Positions 8,840 through 17,854 of a stretch of DNA of 64,000 nucleotides are shown here, piece after piece (within the stretch, counting starts at the first letter, position 1; each line of letters begins with the position of its first letter). Location of the stretch: positions 1 through 64,000 of the forward strand of contig DATGLD010000001.1 of NCBI GenBank assembly GCA_035294305.1, in the 5' to 3' direction. The DNA comes from DASRBN01 sp035294305. Lineage in GTDB: Bacteria; Chloroflexota; Ktedonobacteria; Ktedonobacterales; Ktedonobacteraceae. Position numbers and translations under genes: made by a program. Below the pieces are notes generated by a model. That model was not told the origin of the DNA. It was given only the letters and a program-made list of their open reading frames with translations, and made no database searches.

Positions 8840-9679
8840 TCACTCGGAAGAGGATGTGGCCCATCCCATCTTTCGCAGCATTACAATCAATGCCTGTGAT
8901 GCTTGCTGGAAGAGCTCTGGCCCGCTGAATCCCGAGAATTTTCCCTCTGCTGCCAGGTGTGGCTCTAGCGAGAAAAAGCCATCATAGCCGTCCTCGCGCA
9001 ATCGCTGCAGGAGTTCGGGCCATCTTGCCAGGCCCTCCCCGGCAGGCGCGACTTTACCATCAGAACGCGCATCCTTTACGTGCATATAACGCAGCCAGGG
9101 GCGCATGGCCTCATAAGCGTCGGGGTAAGGTATTTGACCACACTGGATAAAATTTGCCGGATCGAGAATGGCCTGGAAATGAGCGTCATTGATGCTTTCC
9201 AGCAAGTCAACGCAGCGAACTATGGTATCTCCGTAAATATCCTTCTCGTTTTCATGTAGCAGCGTGATGCCAGCAGCACTGGCTCTGGCAGTCATCTCAT
9301 GCAGGCGCCATAGTACCTCGTCTCGCCATGCTGCCGGATCACTTTTTGCCGCTTGTGGAGGATAAAAGGAGAAAATGCGTATGTAAGGTGTCGCAAAAAA
9401 GTGAGCCAGCAAAATGGCACGCTCGAAGCGCCGTAAATGCTCGTCGAAAGGACTATCTACAGGCGCTTTACCGATAGGCGAAGCAATGGCAGAAACTGCC
9501 ACGCCCCGCTCACGCAACATGCGCCGCAGTTCGTCTGCCTGCGCATCGCTCAGATCCAGCACGTTCGTTCCCCAGGCCGCGCGCAGGTCGAGGAAGTGAA
9601 TATCTTCGCTTTGTAATACCGCGATCTGTTCGCGTGGGTCAAGAGAAATTTCGTCGGCAAAAGCGGAAATGTGTATCAT
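8840..9679 (-). CDS. Sugar phosphate isomerase/epimerase-type TIM-barrel protein
   Basis: This 279-residue protein belongs to the xylose-isomerase-like (AP endonuclease 2) TIM-barrel family. Likely divalent-metal ligands are visible in order: Glu in LLHENEK, Asp in AILDPANF, His in YMHVKDA, and Glu in FSLEPH near the C-terminus. Family members isomerise or epimerise sugars, inositols or keto acids; the substrate here is unknown. It is the last gene of a five-gene minus-strand operon, and its ATG overlaps the stop of the upstream Gfo/Idh gene in an ATGA, so the two are translationally coupled. Gfo/Idh dehydrogenases and these isomerases often act in consecutive steps. Confidence 0.87.
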   Translation of the reverse strand: MIHISAFADEISLDPREQIAVLQSEDIHFLDLRAAWGTNVLDLSDAQADELRRMLRERGVAVSAIASPIGKAPVDSPFDEHLRRFERAILLAHFFATPYIRIFSFYPPQAAKSDPAAWRDEVLWRLHEMTARASAAGITLLHENEKDIYGDTIVRCVDLLESINDAHFQAILDPANFIQCGQIPYPDAYEAMRPWLRYMHVKDARSDGKVAPAGEGLARWPELLQRLREDGYDGFFSLEPHLAAEGKFSGFSGPELFQQASQALIVMLRKMGWATSSSE

Positions 9680-10746
9680 GCCAGTAGGATCTCCTTATGC
9701 GCGCGAGCCGATTCATAAATGCCCAGGATAATTTCCACGGGGAGCCGTCCCGCATAACCATCTACAAGCGGCGTCCCATGCTCGCGAATAGCGCGCATCA
9801 TATCCGCTATCTGCGCGGCATGACTCCTGATTGACAGCGCGGCAGGATTCTGAGCCGCTCCCTCTGCACCCTGTGTGCCCGTCCGGGTCTCTTTCTGGCT
9901 GCCTCCACTGGCTCCATAGGCCCCCACTTCCTGCTGATCGTCGCGTGCCAGGTGTAGATAGCCCAATCGATCATCCTCGATCACTGCCGATCCCCTATCG
10001 CCAAAAATTTCGACACGCGTCGTCACGCCTGGATATGCTCCCGTTGTAGCCGCAATAGTACCCAGCGCCCCATTTGTGAAGCGCAGCACGGCCACGGCCA
10101 TATCTTCCGTCTCCATGCGATGCACCAGCGTATCCGTATAGGCGTAGATACTTTTGACACTTCCCATCAACCATTGCAGCAGGTCAATCGAATGGATGGC
10201 CTGGTTCATCAATACTCCTCCCCCGTCGAGTGCCCAGGTGCCGCGCCATGCGCCGCTGTCATAATAGGCCTGCGATCTCCACCAGGGTACAAGCGCGTTG
10301 CCGAGCACCAGCCGTCCGAAGGCCTGCTCCTCGACCAGTTGATGCGCGCGCATTGATGCCGGATCAAAGCGATGTTGGCTGATAACCGCGAGCTTCACAT
10401 TCATTTCGCGCTGTACGCGCAACATCTCATCAAGCGCCTCGCGGCGAATCTCCATTGGCTTCTCTACAATTACGTGTTTTCCCGCCCGCATCGCCATGCA
10501 CGCGAATTCGCCGTGCATACCGCTGGGGACGCAGATATTCACCACATCCAATCGTTCGCGTGCCAGCATCTCCCGCGCATCGGTATAAGCATGAATGCCG
10601 TACTTTTCGGCCAGTTTCTGCGCCGTGGCAGGCACGATATCGGCCACGGCGACCAGTGCAGCCCCCGGAAGACTGCGAATGGCTTCGGCGTGTGTCGGAC
10701 CAATCACGCCAGTTCCGATAATCCCGAAGCGTAGTTGCTCCGTCAT
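9676..10746 (-). CDS. Gfo/Idh/MocA family oxidoreductase
   Basis: This 356-residue NAD(P)-dependent sugar or cyclitol dehydrogenase has an N-terminal Rossmann motif, GIIGTGVIGPTHAEAI. The catalytic Lys is in the EKPM motif (HVIVEKPMEI) at about residue 96, and the C-terminal domain carries GGGVLMNQAIHSIDLLQWL with the conserved His. A glycine/serine/threonine-rich stretch (about residues 275-300, DNA near 9845-9925) interrupts the C-terminal domain and looks like a disordered insertion. The ATG has AGGAG upstream, inside the end of the preceding PGI-like gene (gap 4 bases), and its stop overlaps the next gene. The substrate is likely an operon intermediate, not identifiable here. Confidence 0.9.
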   Translation of the reverse strand: MTEQLRFGIIGTGVIGPTHAEAIRSLPGAALVAVADIVPATAQKLAEKYGIHAYTDAREMLARERLDVVNICVPSGMHGEFACMAMRAGKHVIVEKPMEIRREALDEMLRVQREMNVKLAVISQHRFDPASMRAHQLVEEQAFGRLVLGNALVPWWRSQAYYDSGAWRGTWALDGGGVLMNQAIHSIDLLQWLMGSVKSIYAYTDTLVHRMETEDMAVAVLRFTNGALGTIAATTGAYPGVTTRVEIFGDRGSAVIEDDRLGYLHLARDDQQEVGAYGASGGSQKETRTGTQGAEGAAQNPAALSIRSHAAQIADMMRAIREHGTPLVDGYAGRLPVEIILGIYESARAHKEILLA

Positions 10747-10750
10747 TGCT

Positions 10751-12835
10751 CTAATTCTCCTGGCTCAGTATCTCTGTCGTTTCCTGGAAAAAATGCTCAA
10801 GCGACTCATAGAGAGCATCTCCAGATCCCTCCAAGATCATCAGCAGGCACATTCGCCCAACCTCGATCATTGCCTGCCACGTGCTTACCGCCTGGGCGCG
10901 CAAAAATGTATCGTTATAGCTGCCAAGGAGCGTGGTTTTGTTATCATTGTGGCGGCCCGCGCCGGGCGGTTGAAAGGATGGGACCCTGGTGGTCGCCCCT
11001 TTTAGGGATTGAGAACCAGGCGCAAGCAAGCGCAGGCTCACCAGGTGAGGCGGCCCGTCCATCTCGCTCTGCTCGGTCGAATGGTAAGCGGCGGGCGCGC
11101 GGCGAATCTTCACGGGAACACCCAGCAGCACATTGCCGATCTGCTGCATGTGCGAGACGATCAGTTTCGATACATCTGTAGCTATCTCACCGTTGATGGT
11201 GAAATCCAGGTAAGCGAGAGTTTCGGGAGAAGGCGCCTGCCCATTTTGCGCAGTCAGAGTCGCTCGCAATGCTGCTGCATAGACAGATGCGGGGTTGCCC
11301 TGTACCCTCGTCCCTGGCGGGGCGTACAGCGTAATGGTTTCGCTCGCGGCGCTGGCTTGCCAGCCCTGCACGAATTGTAAGGGATCGTGCATCATGCGTA
11401 GTGAGTGGGCTCGTGTCTTATAGTTCTCGACGGCGGGTTGACCGGCGAATCGAATGCGATGCAGGTATCCATAGAGGGCCATGCTCAATTGCCATTCCAG
11501 GAAACTGGCCGTCAGGGCGATCAAGCGGCGCCGTGGCTCATCGCTGGCAAGCAAGGGCTGGTAGAGGACGAAATGCCCGGCTTCGTCCTCCCTTTCTGCA
11601 ATATCCGTCTCCACATGTACGTGCAATAAACCGCGCGCCGAATAGCCGGGTGCTTTGGGGTTGAGCGCCTGGTTCTCGAAGACTACGATACCCCTACCGC
11701 CCTTGCCCAGGCTTTCTTCCATCAACTGTTCCACCCAGGGTATAAACGGCGACCACCCAGGTGGCATTTGCAGCAGCATTCTACATCTTCCGTCCACGCT
11801 GGCATCGCTCAGCGCAGCTGCCAGTTGCACAAACGGCGCATCCGCCGGGCGCGCGGTCGCGAGTTCCAGATTATACTCGCCCCAGGCTTGCAGCAGCAAT
11901 GTTTCGAGCATGCTTGCTTTTCTTACTGGCCGGCTGTCTGCGAGATTTTCGTCATGTACATCCGCGTCTATATTAGGTGGCGGGGGCGGCCGATCAATCG
12001 GCGGTTGACCCGACTCTTGCTGTTGTTCGCTGTCAGATTTCTGCGGCAGGCGTGTCAGGTAAAGGGCCGCGGGCAGCAAGAAAACTCTTGTGGTTGGAGC
12101 GCTCATACGCCCACCGGTGCCGGTTCCACCATCCAACTGCAAAGAACGTGCCGGTACCTGGTGTTCCTGGGCAAATGTGTCGAGGTAAGAGCCTGGCAAT
12201 GTCATCACGAGTAGATGCTGTGCCGCTCGCAGGCGCGCTTGTTTCAGCAGGTCGGTAAACCATTCCAGGTGCGTGATAGGTTCCTCTGAGGTCATTCCCA
12301 TCGAAACGCCGATCATCATTACATCATCCAGCAGCGCGCGCAAAAACTCAGGATTTGGTACCGCGCCATCTGCCGGCAGCGTCAGATTTTTAGGGTTCGC
12401 TATCCTGCGCACGATTTCATCCAATGCTGCCGGGTCTGTGCTATCAAGTGGATAGATCGTGAAGTGATCCGGATCATAGTAAGGGCGGGGGCTGGGTAAT
12501 GGGGTGGTGGAGACCCTTGAGGTCGCCCTCAGCTCATTATCACTACCACTGCAAAAGCCGAGATCGGTGAAGACGCGCACGGCAATGACAGAGCCACCCA
12601 TGCCTGCCCAGATAACATGGCGAATGCCGCGCTCCCATAATTCTCGCGCCTCATTTTCTACCTCTTCCAGCATGATAGGATCGGCCAGCAGGCGAGGCAC
12701 ACCCTCCACCCAATCCAATTTGAGCGCGCCATCCTCGCTGCCGAGTACGGCCATCAGTCCTTCCTGCCGCCGCAATTGACCGATAGCATCCTCCTGGATG
12801 AGCCTGCGCATTGAGGGCGAATCTTCTATGTTCAT
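10751..12835 (-). CDS. Large phosphoglucose isomerase-like SIS-domain protein
   Basis: This 694-residue protein resembles the PGI half of bacterial transaldolase/PGI fusions. It has a sugar-isomerase core with the phosphate loop WAGMGGSVIAVRV (about 77-89), YPLDSTDPAALDEI, a degenerate second loop IGVSMGMTSEEP in place of the usual SKSGTT, and a C-terminal GQPAVENYK resembling QPGVE. Two stretches near residues 101-111 (DNA 12505-12535) and 611-619 (DNA 10981-11005) look like pieces of a dispersed GGGCGACC-type palindrome lying in frame. Whether it isomerises glucose-6-phosphate or another phosphosugar is uncertain. It sits in a sugar-acid operon, 68 bases after the LarA homologue. Confidence 0.72.
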   Translation of the reverse strand: MNIEDSPSMRRLIQEDAIGQLRRQEGLMAVLGSEDGALKLDWVEGVPRLLADPIMLEEVENEARELWERGIRHVIWAGMGGSVIAVRVFTDLGFCSGSDNELRATSRVSTTPLPSPRPYYDPDHFTIYPLDSTDPAALDEIVRRIANPKNLTLPADGAVPNPEFLRALLDDVMMIGVSMGMTSEEPITHLEWFTDLLKQARLRAAQHLLVMTLPGSYLDTFAQEHQVPARSLQLDGGTGTGGRMSAPTTRVFLLPAALYLTRLPQKSDSEQQQESGQPPIDRPPPPPNIDADVHDENLADSRPVRKASMLETLLLQAWGEYNLELATARPADAPFVQLAAALSDASVDGRCRMLLQMPPGWSPFIPWVEQLMEESLGKGGRGIVVFENQALNPKAPGYSARGLLHVHVETDIAEREDEAGHFVLYQPLLASDEPRRRLIALTASFLEWQLSMALYGYLHRIRFAGQPAVENYKTRAHSLRMMHDPLQFVQGWQASAASETITLYAPPGTRVQGNPASVYAAALRATLTAQNGQAPSPETLAYLDFTINGEIATDVSKLIVSHMQQIGNVLLGVPVKIRRAPAAYHSTEQSEMDGPPHLVSLRLLAPGSQSLKGATTRVPSFQPPGAGRHNDNKTTLLGSYNDTFLRAQAVSTWQAMIEVGRMCLLMILEGSGDALYESLEHFFQETTEILSQEN

Positions 12836-12903
12836 GTCTTGAACTCTTTCCTTCTAAACTCCGGCGGATTTTTCACATCTCTGTCCAGATCAGGATCGTA
12901 CTT

Positions 12904-14163
12904 CTACAAATTTTTTGCGCGGTAAAGCATTTCTCCCGCATGTGGCACGACCAGAATTCCTTCGTTCTCTCGCCCTTTCCATGCTTCGGGGTCGATTTTC
13001 TTATAGTCAGCGTAACCCAGGTTGACGTGGCGGCAGCGGGCTTCGGGAATGCCGGTTGCCAGCGTCACCTGGATGCGCGGCGTTTCGATGCCCGTTTTTG
13101 CATCGTAAGCGCCTGTACCTTTTACGTGTGTGCTGTGGGCCAGGATACTGCCGGGCACATCTTTAAAACGGTCCCATTGTTTCAGAAAATAGTCTCGCAC
13201 GTGGTAACCCACCTGGTCGATCAGTTTGCCATGCGTATAGGATATTTCTTGAAGGTGTGGAGCATAGATGATGACCTCGCCGCCACCGGCTATCGCCGGC
13301 TCCGTTTTGTACATAGCCTTGGCAGCAGTCCATAGGTCGTCGTACATCTCTGACGGCATGGAGAGAACGCGGCGAAATGGCGCATCGACCGTAATGATGT
13401 TGAGATGTGCGGAGAGATCGGCTGCCTGACTCCAGGCGTCTTTGCAAGGGCCGGTGTAAAGGCCGTGCAAGTTGGCTCCTTGCATGACAAGCGCCATGCA
13501 TAGCAGCGGTTTTTGGACAAACTCTGCTGCTCGCTCGATCACCCGGCGTACAGGCGTATCTTTGACGCCGATGGTTTTCATGCTCGTGATGAGCGCACCC
13601 AGCCAGTGGGTGAAATTGATGATATCCGCCCCGGCGATGCCTGGAAAGAGATATTTGGCGCCGCCGGAGAAGCCAGCCACCTCGTGAGGGAAGACAGGGC
13701 CGCAGATAATCAACTGGTCGTATTCATGAATCAGGCGATTGAGCGTGACCGGTATTTCATCGACTAGCAGACCATCTGTGAGCCGGTCGGCCTCCGCACG
13801 CGATATCACCCCTATCGTTTGCAGCTGATTGGGCTTATCCCAGTGGTGATTGTAAATCTGTACGTTGGGGTAGCGCTCTTTGCGCTCATCCGCTCTAACT
13901 CCCACCAGACGGTCAATTGCCTCGTCCGGCATGGCCGCGTGTGTTCCCAGGGCAATGAGATAGTCCAGTTGCGCGACACGACGGCCAAGCTGTTCATAAA
14001 GTAGCCGGAAGAAGAGTGGAATCGGCGCGCTGCGTGTCCCATCAGGAATGATGACAAGTACGCGCCTCCCATCGAGCGGCAAGGGATCAATGGCCTGCGC
14101 TATGAGTTGGCGGATATCGTCAACCGCCAGAATCGCGGTTGTTGAGCCTTTTCCTATGGTCAT
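12904..14163 (-). CDS. LarA-family nickel-pincer racemase/epimerase (DUF2088)
   Basis: This 419-residue LarA homologue is expected to racemise or epimerise a 2-hydroxyacid using the nickel-pincer nucleotide cofactor. Key residues can be aligned to Lactobacillus plantarum LarA by spacing: DGTR (LarA Asp72, Arg75), His106 (His108), His160 (His174), Lys170 in HEVAGFSGGAK (the pincer-bearing Lys184, exactly ten residues after the His) and His186 (His200). All are intact. Superfamily members include malate, phenyllactate and D-gluconate/mannonate 2-epimerases. Here the neighbouring SDR resembles a mannonate-type oxidoreductase, so a sugar-acid 2-epimerase is more plausible than a lactate racemase (inference). 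No larB, larC or larE cofactor genes lie in the window. GGGAGAAC precedes the ATG. Confidence 0.88.
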   Translation of the reverse strand: MTIGKGSTTAILAVDDIRQLIAQAIDPLPLDGRRVLVIIPDGTRSAPIPLFFRLLYEQLGRRVAQLDYLIALGTHAAMPDEAIDRLVGVRADERKERYPNVQIYNHHWDKPNQLQTIGVISRAEADRLTDGLLVDEIPVTLNRLIHEYDQLIICGPVFPHEVAGFSGGAKYLFPGIAGADIINFTHWLGALITSMKTIGVKDTPVRRVIERAAEFVQKPLLCMALVMQGANLHGLYTGPCKDAWSQAADLSAHLNIITVDAPFRRVLSMPSEMYDDLWTAAKAMYKTEPAIAGGGEVIIYAPHLQEISYTHGKLIDQVGYHVRDYFLKQWDRFKDVPGSILAHSTHVKGTGAYDAKTGIETPRIQVTLATGIPEARCRHVNLGYADYKKIDPEAWKGRENEGILVVPHAGEMLYRAKNL

Positions 14164-14201
14164 AAATCGTTCTCCCGGCTATTGCCGCAAAGCGGATCAT
14201 C

Positions 14202-15026
14202 CTACACGCCGCTGTATGCCGAAAATCCGCCATCAACGGGGATAACCGTCCCTGTGACGAAGGCAGAGGCAGGGCTGACCAGCCATAACAGCGTTCCGAC
14301 CAGGTCTTCTGGCATTCCCATACGTCCCATAGGCGTATGCTCGATGATGGCCTTTCCACGTGCTGTCCAGGCTCCACCTCCGGCATCGGTGAGTAAATAG
14401 CGATTTTGCTCCGTCAAGAAGAAGCCGGGGGCCAGAGCGTTCACGCGAATACGTGGGCTATATTCCTGCGCCATATAAACTGCCAGCCATTGCGTAAAGT
14501 TGACGACGGCTGCCTTGGCCGCGCTGTAAGCAGGGATGCGGGTCAGGGGTCGCAGCGCGTTCATAGAGGCGACGTTGATGATGCAGCCCTCTCCCCGCCC
14601 GGCCATATCGCGCCCGAACACCTGGCAGCTCGAAAATGTGCCCAGAAAATTCAGGTCGAACACTTCACGTGTAGCATGTATATCCAGGTCAAAAAAAGAC
14701 CGTTCGAGGGTTGTTGTAGCATGCGGATTATTGCCCCCGGCGGCGTTGATCAGAATATCGACCTGACCAAACTCCCTGTGTACCTGCTCTTGCGCCTGTT
14801 CAAGCGCGCCGCGATCGAGCACATTACAGGCTATCGCAAGCGCTACACCCCCGTCTGCCTGGATTGCCTTTGCGGCCCTCGCGGCCGCTTCCATGTGCAG
14901 GCTCAAGACTGCCACCCGCGCGCCTGCGTTGGCGAGCGCCGAAGCCATGGCTCCTCCAAGGCCGCCGCTACCACCTGTGATAACCACGTTCCTGTCGCGT
15001 ATGGTGAAGAGTGCTTGAAGATCCAT
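14202..15026 (-). CDS. SDR oxidoreductase, D-mannonate oxidoreductase-like
   Basis: This 274-residue classical short-chain dehydrogenase has cofactor motif TGGSGGLGG at about 17-25, the NAAGGNNP segment, and the catalytic Ser and YSAAK motifs. The region NVASMNALRPLTRIPAYSAA followed by VNALAPGFFLTEQN strongly resembles SDR-type fructuronate/D-mannonate oxidoreductases and gluconate 5-dehydrogenases. It is the first gene of the operon, 38 bases before the LarA homologue. The start is uncertain: the ATG at 15026 begins the conserved region but AGAGG abuts it, and a GTG at 15056 or ATG at 15131 would add N-terminal residues without family similarity. Confidence 0.85.
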   Translation of the reverse strand: MDLQALFTIRDRNVVITGGSGGLGGAMASALANAGARVAVLSLHMEAAARAAKAIQADGGVALAIACNVLDRGALEQAQEQVHREFGQVDILINAAGGNNPHATTTLERSFFDLDIHATREVFDLNFLGTFSSCQVFGRDMAGRGEGCIINVASMNALRPLTRIPAYSAAKAAVVNFTQWLAVYMAQEYSPRIRVNALAPGFFLTEQNRYLLTDAGGGAWTARGKAIIEHTPMGRMGMPEDLVGTLLWLVSPASAFVTGTVIPVDGGFSAYSGV

Positions 15027-15190
15027 CCTCTTTTCTCGCTTTTGCTGTTCTCTCACACTGTGACCACTACCTATTTTACGCTGAAACGCTATCTTGTTGC
15101 ACGTAAACGGTAACAATAAGATACCTTGCATATTACCATTATCTTGCTGGATATGATATTGATACCAATCGCCCTGTTCGTACTGCGAAA

Positions 15191-15216
15191 CGAACCTTGT
15201 TCGCGCGATATATAAT
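15191..15216 (+). promoter_or_regulatory. Candidate -10 box and operator before acyl-CoA dehydrogenase gene
   Basis: A consensus TATAAT lies at 15211-15216. The palindrome CGAAC-CTT-GTTCG (15191-15203) sits just upstream in the spacer, where a TetR- or MarR-type repressor could bind. No good -35 was found. The position between the divergent sugar-acid operon and the dehydrogenase means either could be controlled. Confidence 0.4.
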
Positions 15217-15272
15217 AGGAATCTAGCGGCCTTGAAAGCGTCTCATTGTTAGCAATAGAGGGAGGAAACATC

Positions 15273-16460
15273 ATGGTAACAGAAGTAGGACAGGCACACC
15301 AGACAGATTTTTATTTGATGGATGAATTGCTGACACCTGAGGAGCGCAGTATTCGCGACAAGGTACGTGCATTCTCCGAAAAAGAGGTCATTCCTGTCAT
15401 TAACGATTACTGGGAGCGAGCCGAATTTCCATTTGAGCTTATTCCCAGGCTTGCGGCCCTGAATATTGCCGGTGGCAGCATTCAGGGCTATGGTTGTCCC
15501 GGCATGAGTGCCATCGCATCGGGCCTGATTGCGCTGGAACTGGCGCGTGGTGATGCCAGCATTTGCACCTTCTTTGGCGTCCATTCGGGCCTCGCCATGT
15601 CCTCGATTGCTATGCTCGGTTCCGAAGAGCAGAAGCAGCGCTGGCTGCCGCCCATGGCGCGTATGGAGAAGATCGGCGCATTTGGCCTGACCGAGCCGAA
15701 TCACGGCTCCGATGCCGTGATGCTCGAAACACGCGCGCGGCGTGATGACAACGAATACATCATCAATGGCGCCAAACGTTGGATTGGCAACGCCTCTTTC
15801 GCCGATGTCACCATCATCTGGGCGCGCGATGACGAGGGCAAGGTGGGAGGCTTCCTGGTCGAAAAAGGCACTCCTGGCTTCGAACCAAAGGTCATGACCG
15901 GCAAGGTAGCCAAGCGCGCCGTCTGGCAGGCCGATATCACGCTCACCGACGTGCGTGTGCCCGCCGAAAATCGGCTGGCCAACGCGCGTAGCTTCAAAGA
16001 TACCTCGCGGGTGCTGACTGCTACCCGTTCCGGTGTTGCCTGGGAAGCCGTAGGTCATGCAGTGGCCGCCTACGAAATCGCGCGGGACTATACGAGGCAG
16101 CGCGTGCAGTTTGGACGCCCGCTCAACAATTTCCAGATTATCCAGACCAAGCTGGCCTCGATGCTTGCCAACGTCACCAGCATGCAATTGCTGTGCCTGC
16201 GCCTCGGCCAGTTGCAGCAGGAGGGCAAGATGACCGACGCCATGGCCTCGCTGGCGAAGATGAACAATGCACGGCTGGCACGCGAAGTTGTCGCGGAGGC
16301 CCGCGAGATGCTGGGCGGCAATGGCATCCTGCTGGACTACCATATCGCGCGTCACCATGCCGATATCGAGGCCGTCTTTACCTACGAAGGAACGGATACA
16401 ATCCAGTCGCTGATCGTGGGACGCGATATTACCGGGATATCGGCGTTCGCGCCTCACTAA
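15273..16460 (+). CDS. Acyl-CoA dehydrogenase, glutaryl-CoA dehydrogenase-like
   Basis: This 395-residue flavoprotein contains the acyl-CoA dehydrogenase signatures AFGLTEPNHGSDA (about 132-144), INGAKRWIGNASFAD, the C-terminal RVQFGRPLNNFQIIQ, and FTYEGTDTIQSLIVGR, where the Glu of YEGT is the expected catalytic base. The overall pattern is closest to glutaryl-CoA dehydrogenases, which oxidise and decarboxylate glutaryl-CoA, but the specificity-determining Arg cannot be verified by eye. GGGAGGAAACATC precedes the ATG; an upstream in-frame codon at 15246 lacks a site. It stands alone, with no electron-transfer flavoprotein or CoA-ligase gene nearby, and its stop is one base from the end of the converging gene. 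Confidence 0.9.
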   Translation: MVTEVGQAHQTDFYLMDELLTPEERSIRDKVRAFSEKEVIPVINDYWERAEFPFELIPRLAALNIAGGSIQGYGCPGMSAIASGLIALELARGDASICTFFGVHSGLAMSSIAMLGSEEQKQRWLPPMARMEKIGAFGLTEPNHGSDAVMLETRARRDDNEYIINGAKRWIGNASFADVTIIWARDDEGKVGGFLVEKGTPGFEPKVMTGKVAKRAVWQADITLTDVRVPAENRLANARSFKDTSRVLTATRSGVAWEAVGHAVAAYEIARDYTRQRVQFGRPLNNFQIIQTKLASMLANVTSMQLLCLRLGQLQQEGKMTDAMASLAKMNNARLAREVVAEAREMLGGNGILLDYHIARHHADIEAVFTYEGTDTIQSLIVGRDITGISAFAPH

Positions 16461-16461
16461 C

Positions 16462-17022
16462 CTATTGTTCCATCGGCGGCATCTCTTGTGGATATTGCAC
16501 TGTGGGCTCCTCGTACTGTGCATTACTGCGGGATTGTTCTTCTGGTGGATACGAATAAGGAGGTATAGACCCCTGGACGTTGCCCTGTGTAGGAGTCGGA
16601 GTGTATCCCTGCTCATAAGGGGCATAAGGCTCTTCAGGCGGTGGCTCCGGCTCTCCATAGAGTTGGTAGGATTGGTATGGTTGCTGGGGCGGCTGTTGCT
16701 GCTGGTAAGGCGAGTATGGCTGCTGCGGCCCCATAAACGAATTGCCGGCCATGGCTCTACGCAGCAGGCCCAGGATAATGGCCGCGACCACCACCGCGAG
16801 CAATCCGGCGACGAGCCATGTCCAGATATGGGTGAAAATGAAAGCGATTAACAGTACCAGAAAGACCATGCCGACGATGCCGCCTCCTGGCCTTCCGTAT
16901 CTATATCGATAGGCGCGGCGGGCATTTCGATAGGCTAATCTCTGCATGCGCCACTGCATTCTGGCGGCTCGCCGCGCATCCCGTGCCGCTCGTCTCGCCT
17001 GCCATGGGTCCTGGTACGACAT
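16462..17022 (-). CDS. Small membrane protein with basic head and Pro/Gln/Tyr-rich tail
   Basis: I do not recognise a family for this 186-residue protein. The first 45 residues are strongly basic (repeated RRAARDARRAAR-like and YRNARRAYRYRYG), followed by two close hydrophobic segments (about 50-68 and 70-86). The last 90 residues are rich in Pro, Gln and Tyr (PYSPYQQQQPP-like), suggesting a disordered cytoplasmic or surface tail. AGGAG lies upstream of the ATG. It converges with the acyl-CoA dehydrogenase gene with a one-base gap. Confidence 0.7.
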   Translation of the reverse strand: MSYQDPWQARRAARDARRAARMQWRMQRLAYRNARRAYRYRYGRPGGGIVGMVFLVLLIAFIFTHIWTWLVAGLLAVVVAAIILGLLRRAMAGNSFMGPQQPYSPYQQQQPPQQPYQSYQLYGEPEPPPEEPYAPYEQGYTPTPTQGNVQGSIPPYSYPPEEQSRSNAQYEEPTVQYPQEMPPMEQ

Positions 17023-17270
17023 ACTCTGCTCCTCGGAAATTGTATCCTCATGAAAACTATTCGCTCGTACTCTAAATACTATACCCCACTACCTCGATCA
17101 TTACCAGAGGAATTTTTAGACTCTACGAAACTTGAGGATGACTAAGTAGGCTCGGGGTTATAAGTGGTAGGCGCAGGATCATATTCAAATATCGGCCAGT
17201 TCGCGCCAGATCGATGTGACAGCGCTTGCTGTTCAACTGGTAAAACTGGCCGGAGAAGCCGGGTATTGGC

Positions 17271-17483
17271 CTAAAAGACCAGACGATACAGAACGACAGC
17301 AGCAACGATCACCAGGACAATAACCAGCAGGCGGATAAGAACAACTGCTCGCCGGGAAAGCCGATGGCTAGCAGAGGTATCCAGCTCAGACAAATTGAGG
17401 TCTCTAATCCGTTCGCGTTCTTTCCATTTAAGCTTCGCTAATTCCTCGTATCGTCCTGGAGTAGGTGGAGGTATATACTTCAT
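17271..17483 (-). CDS. Small single-pass membrane protein, unknown
   Basis: This is a 70-residue protein with a hydrophilic N-terminus (MKYIPPPTPGRYEELAKLKW) and one C-terminal membrane helix at about residues 49-67, ending in YRLVF. The ATG at 17483 follows a purine-rich GGAGAAAGAAG; an alternative ATG eight codons upstream (17507) is possible. No family is recognised. The tail-anchored layout suggests an inner-membrane regulator or stress protein, but there is no context to support a role. Confidence 0.55.
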   Translation of the reverse strand: MKYIPPPTPGRYEELAKLKWKERERIRDLNLSELDTSASHRLSRRAVVLIRLLVIVLVIVAAVVLYRLVF

Positions 17484-17854
17484 CTTTTTTCTTCTTTCTC
17501 CGTACAATGCTACTCATTGCCGGAATATCTTGCTATTTGTTCGTCTGATTATCGAACTGCTTCCAAACTTTGGGTAAGGTGCCTTACCGAATAGTTATAG
17601 CAGATTGCTAACTTCTATGATATGTGTACGCAGCAAGGCCGACTTTTTCAAATGCGAACATGACGATTTATTCTGATTTGTAATAACCGCAAGACTAGAT
17701 GATGAATATGAAAAATCAAATTGGCCATCTCATTCTGAGCACGTGAGGCGGAGCCCTGAGGAATGCAGGGGAAGAATTGCGCTGGCCACCGCGTATTCTG
17801 AGCGAAGCGAAGAAAGACATGGCCGAGCGAGGAATGATATGATCGGTCCTGCTG
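17484..17854. other. Gap without gene; fragments of a dispersed ATTCTGAG repeat
   Basis: No open frame with coding character is seen in these 371 bases. The stretch contains CATTCTGAGC at 17731 and TATTCTGAGCGAAGCGAAGA at 17794. The second is of a type often repeated in Chloroflexota intergenic DNA (recalled, not searched). The rest is AT-rich and unremarkable. Confidence 0.4.

Noticed and set aside
15249..16658. A 469-codon open frame antisense to the acyl-CoA dehydrogenase gene
   Set aside because: The sense strand has complete family motifs and a strong start. The antisense product has no domain, is rich in His/Gln/Arg typical of mirrored codons, and overlaps the next gene.
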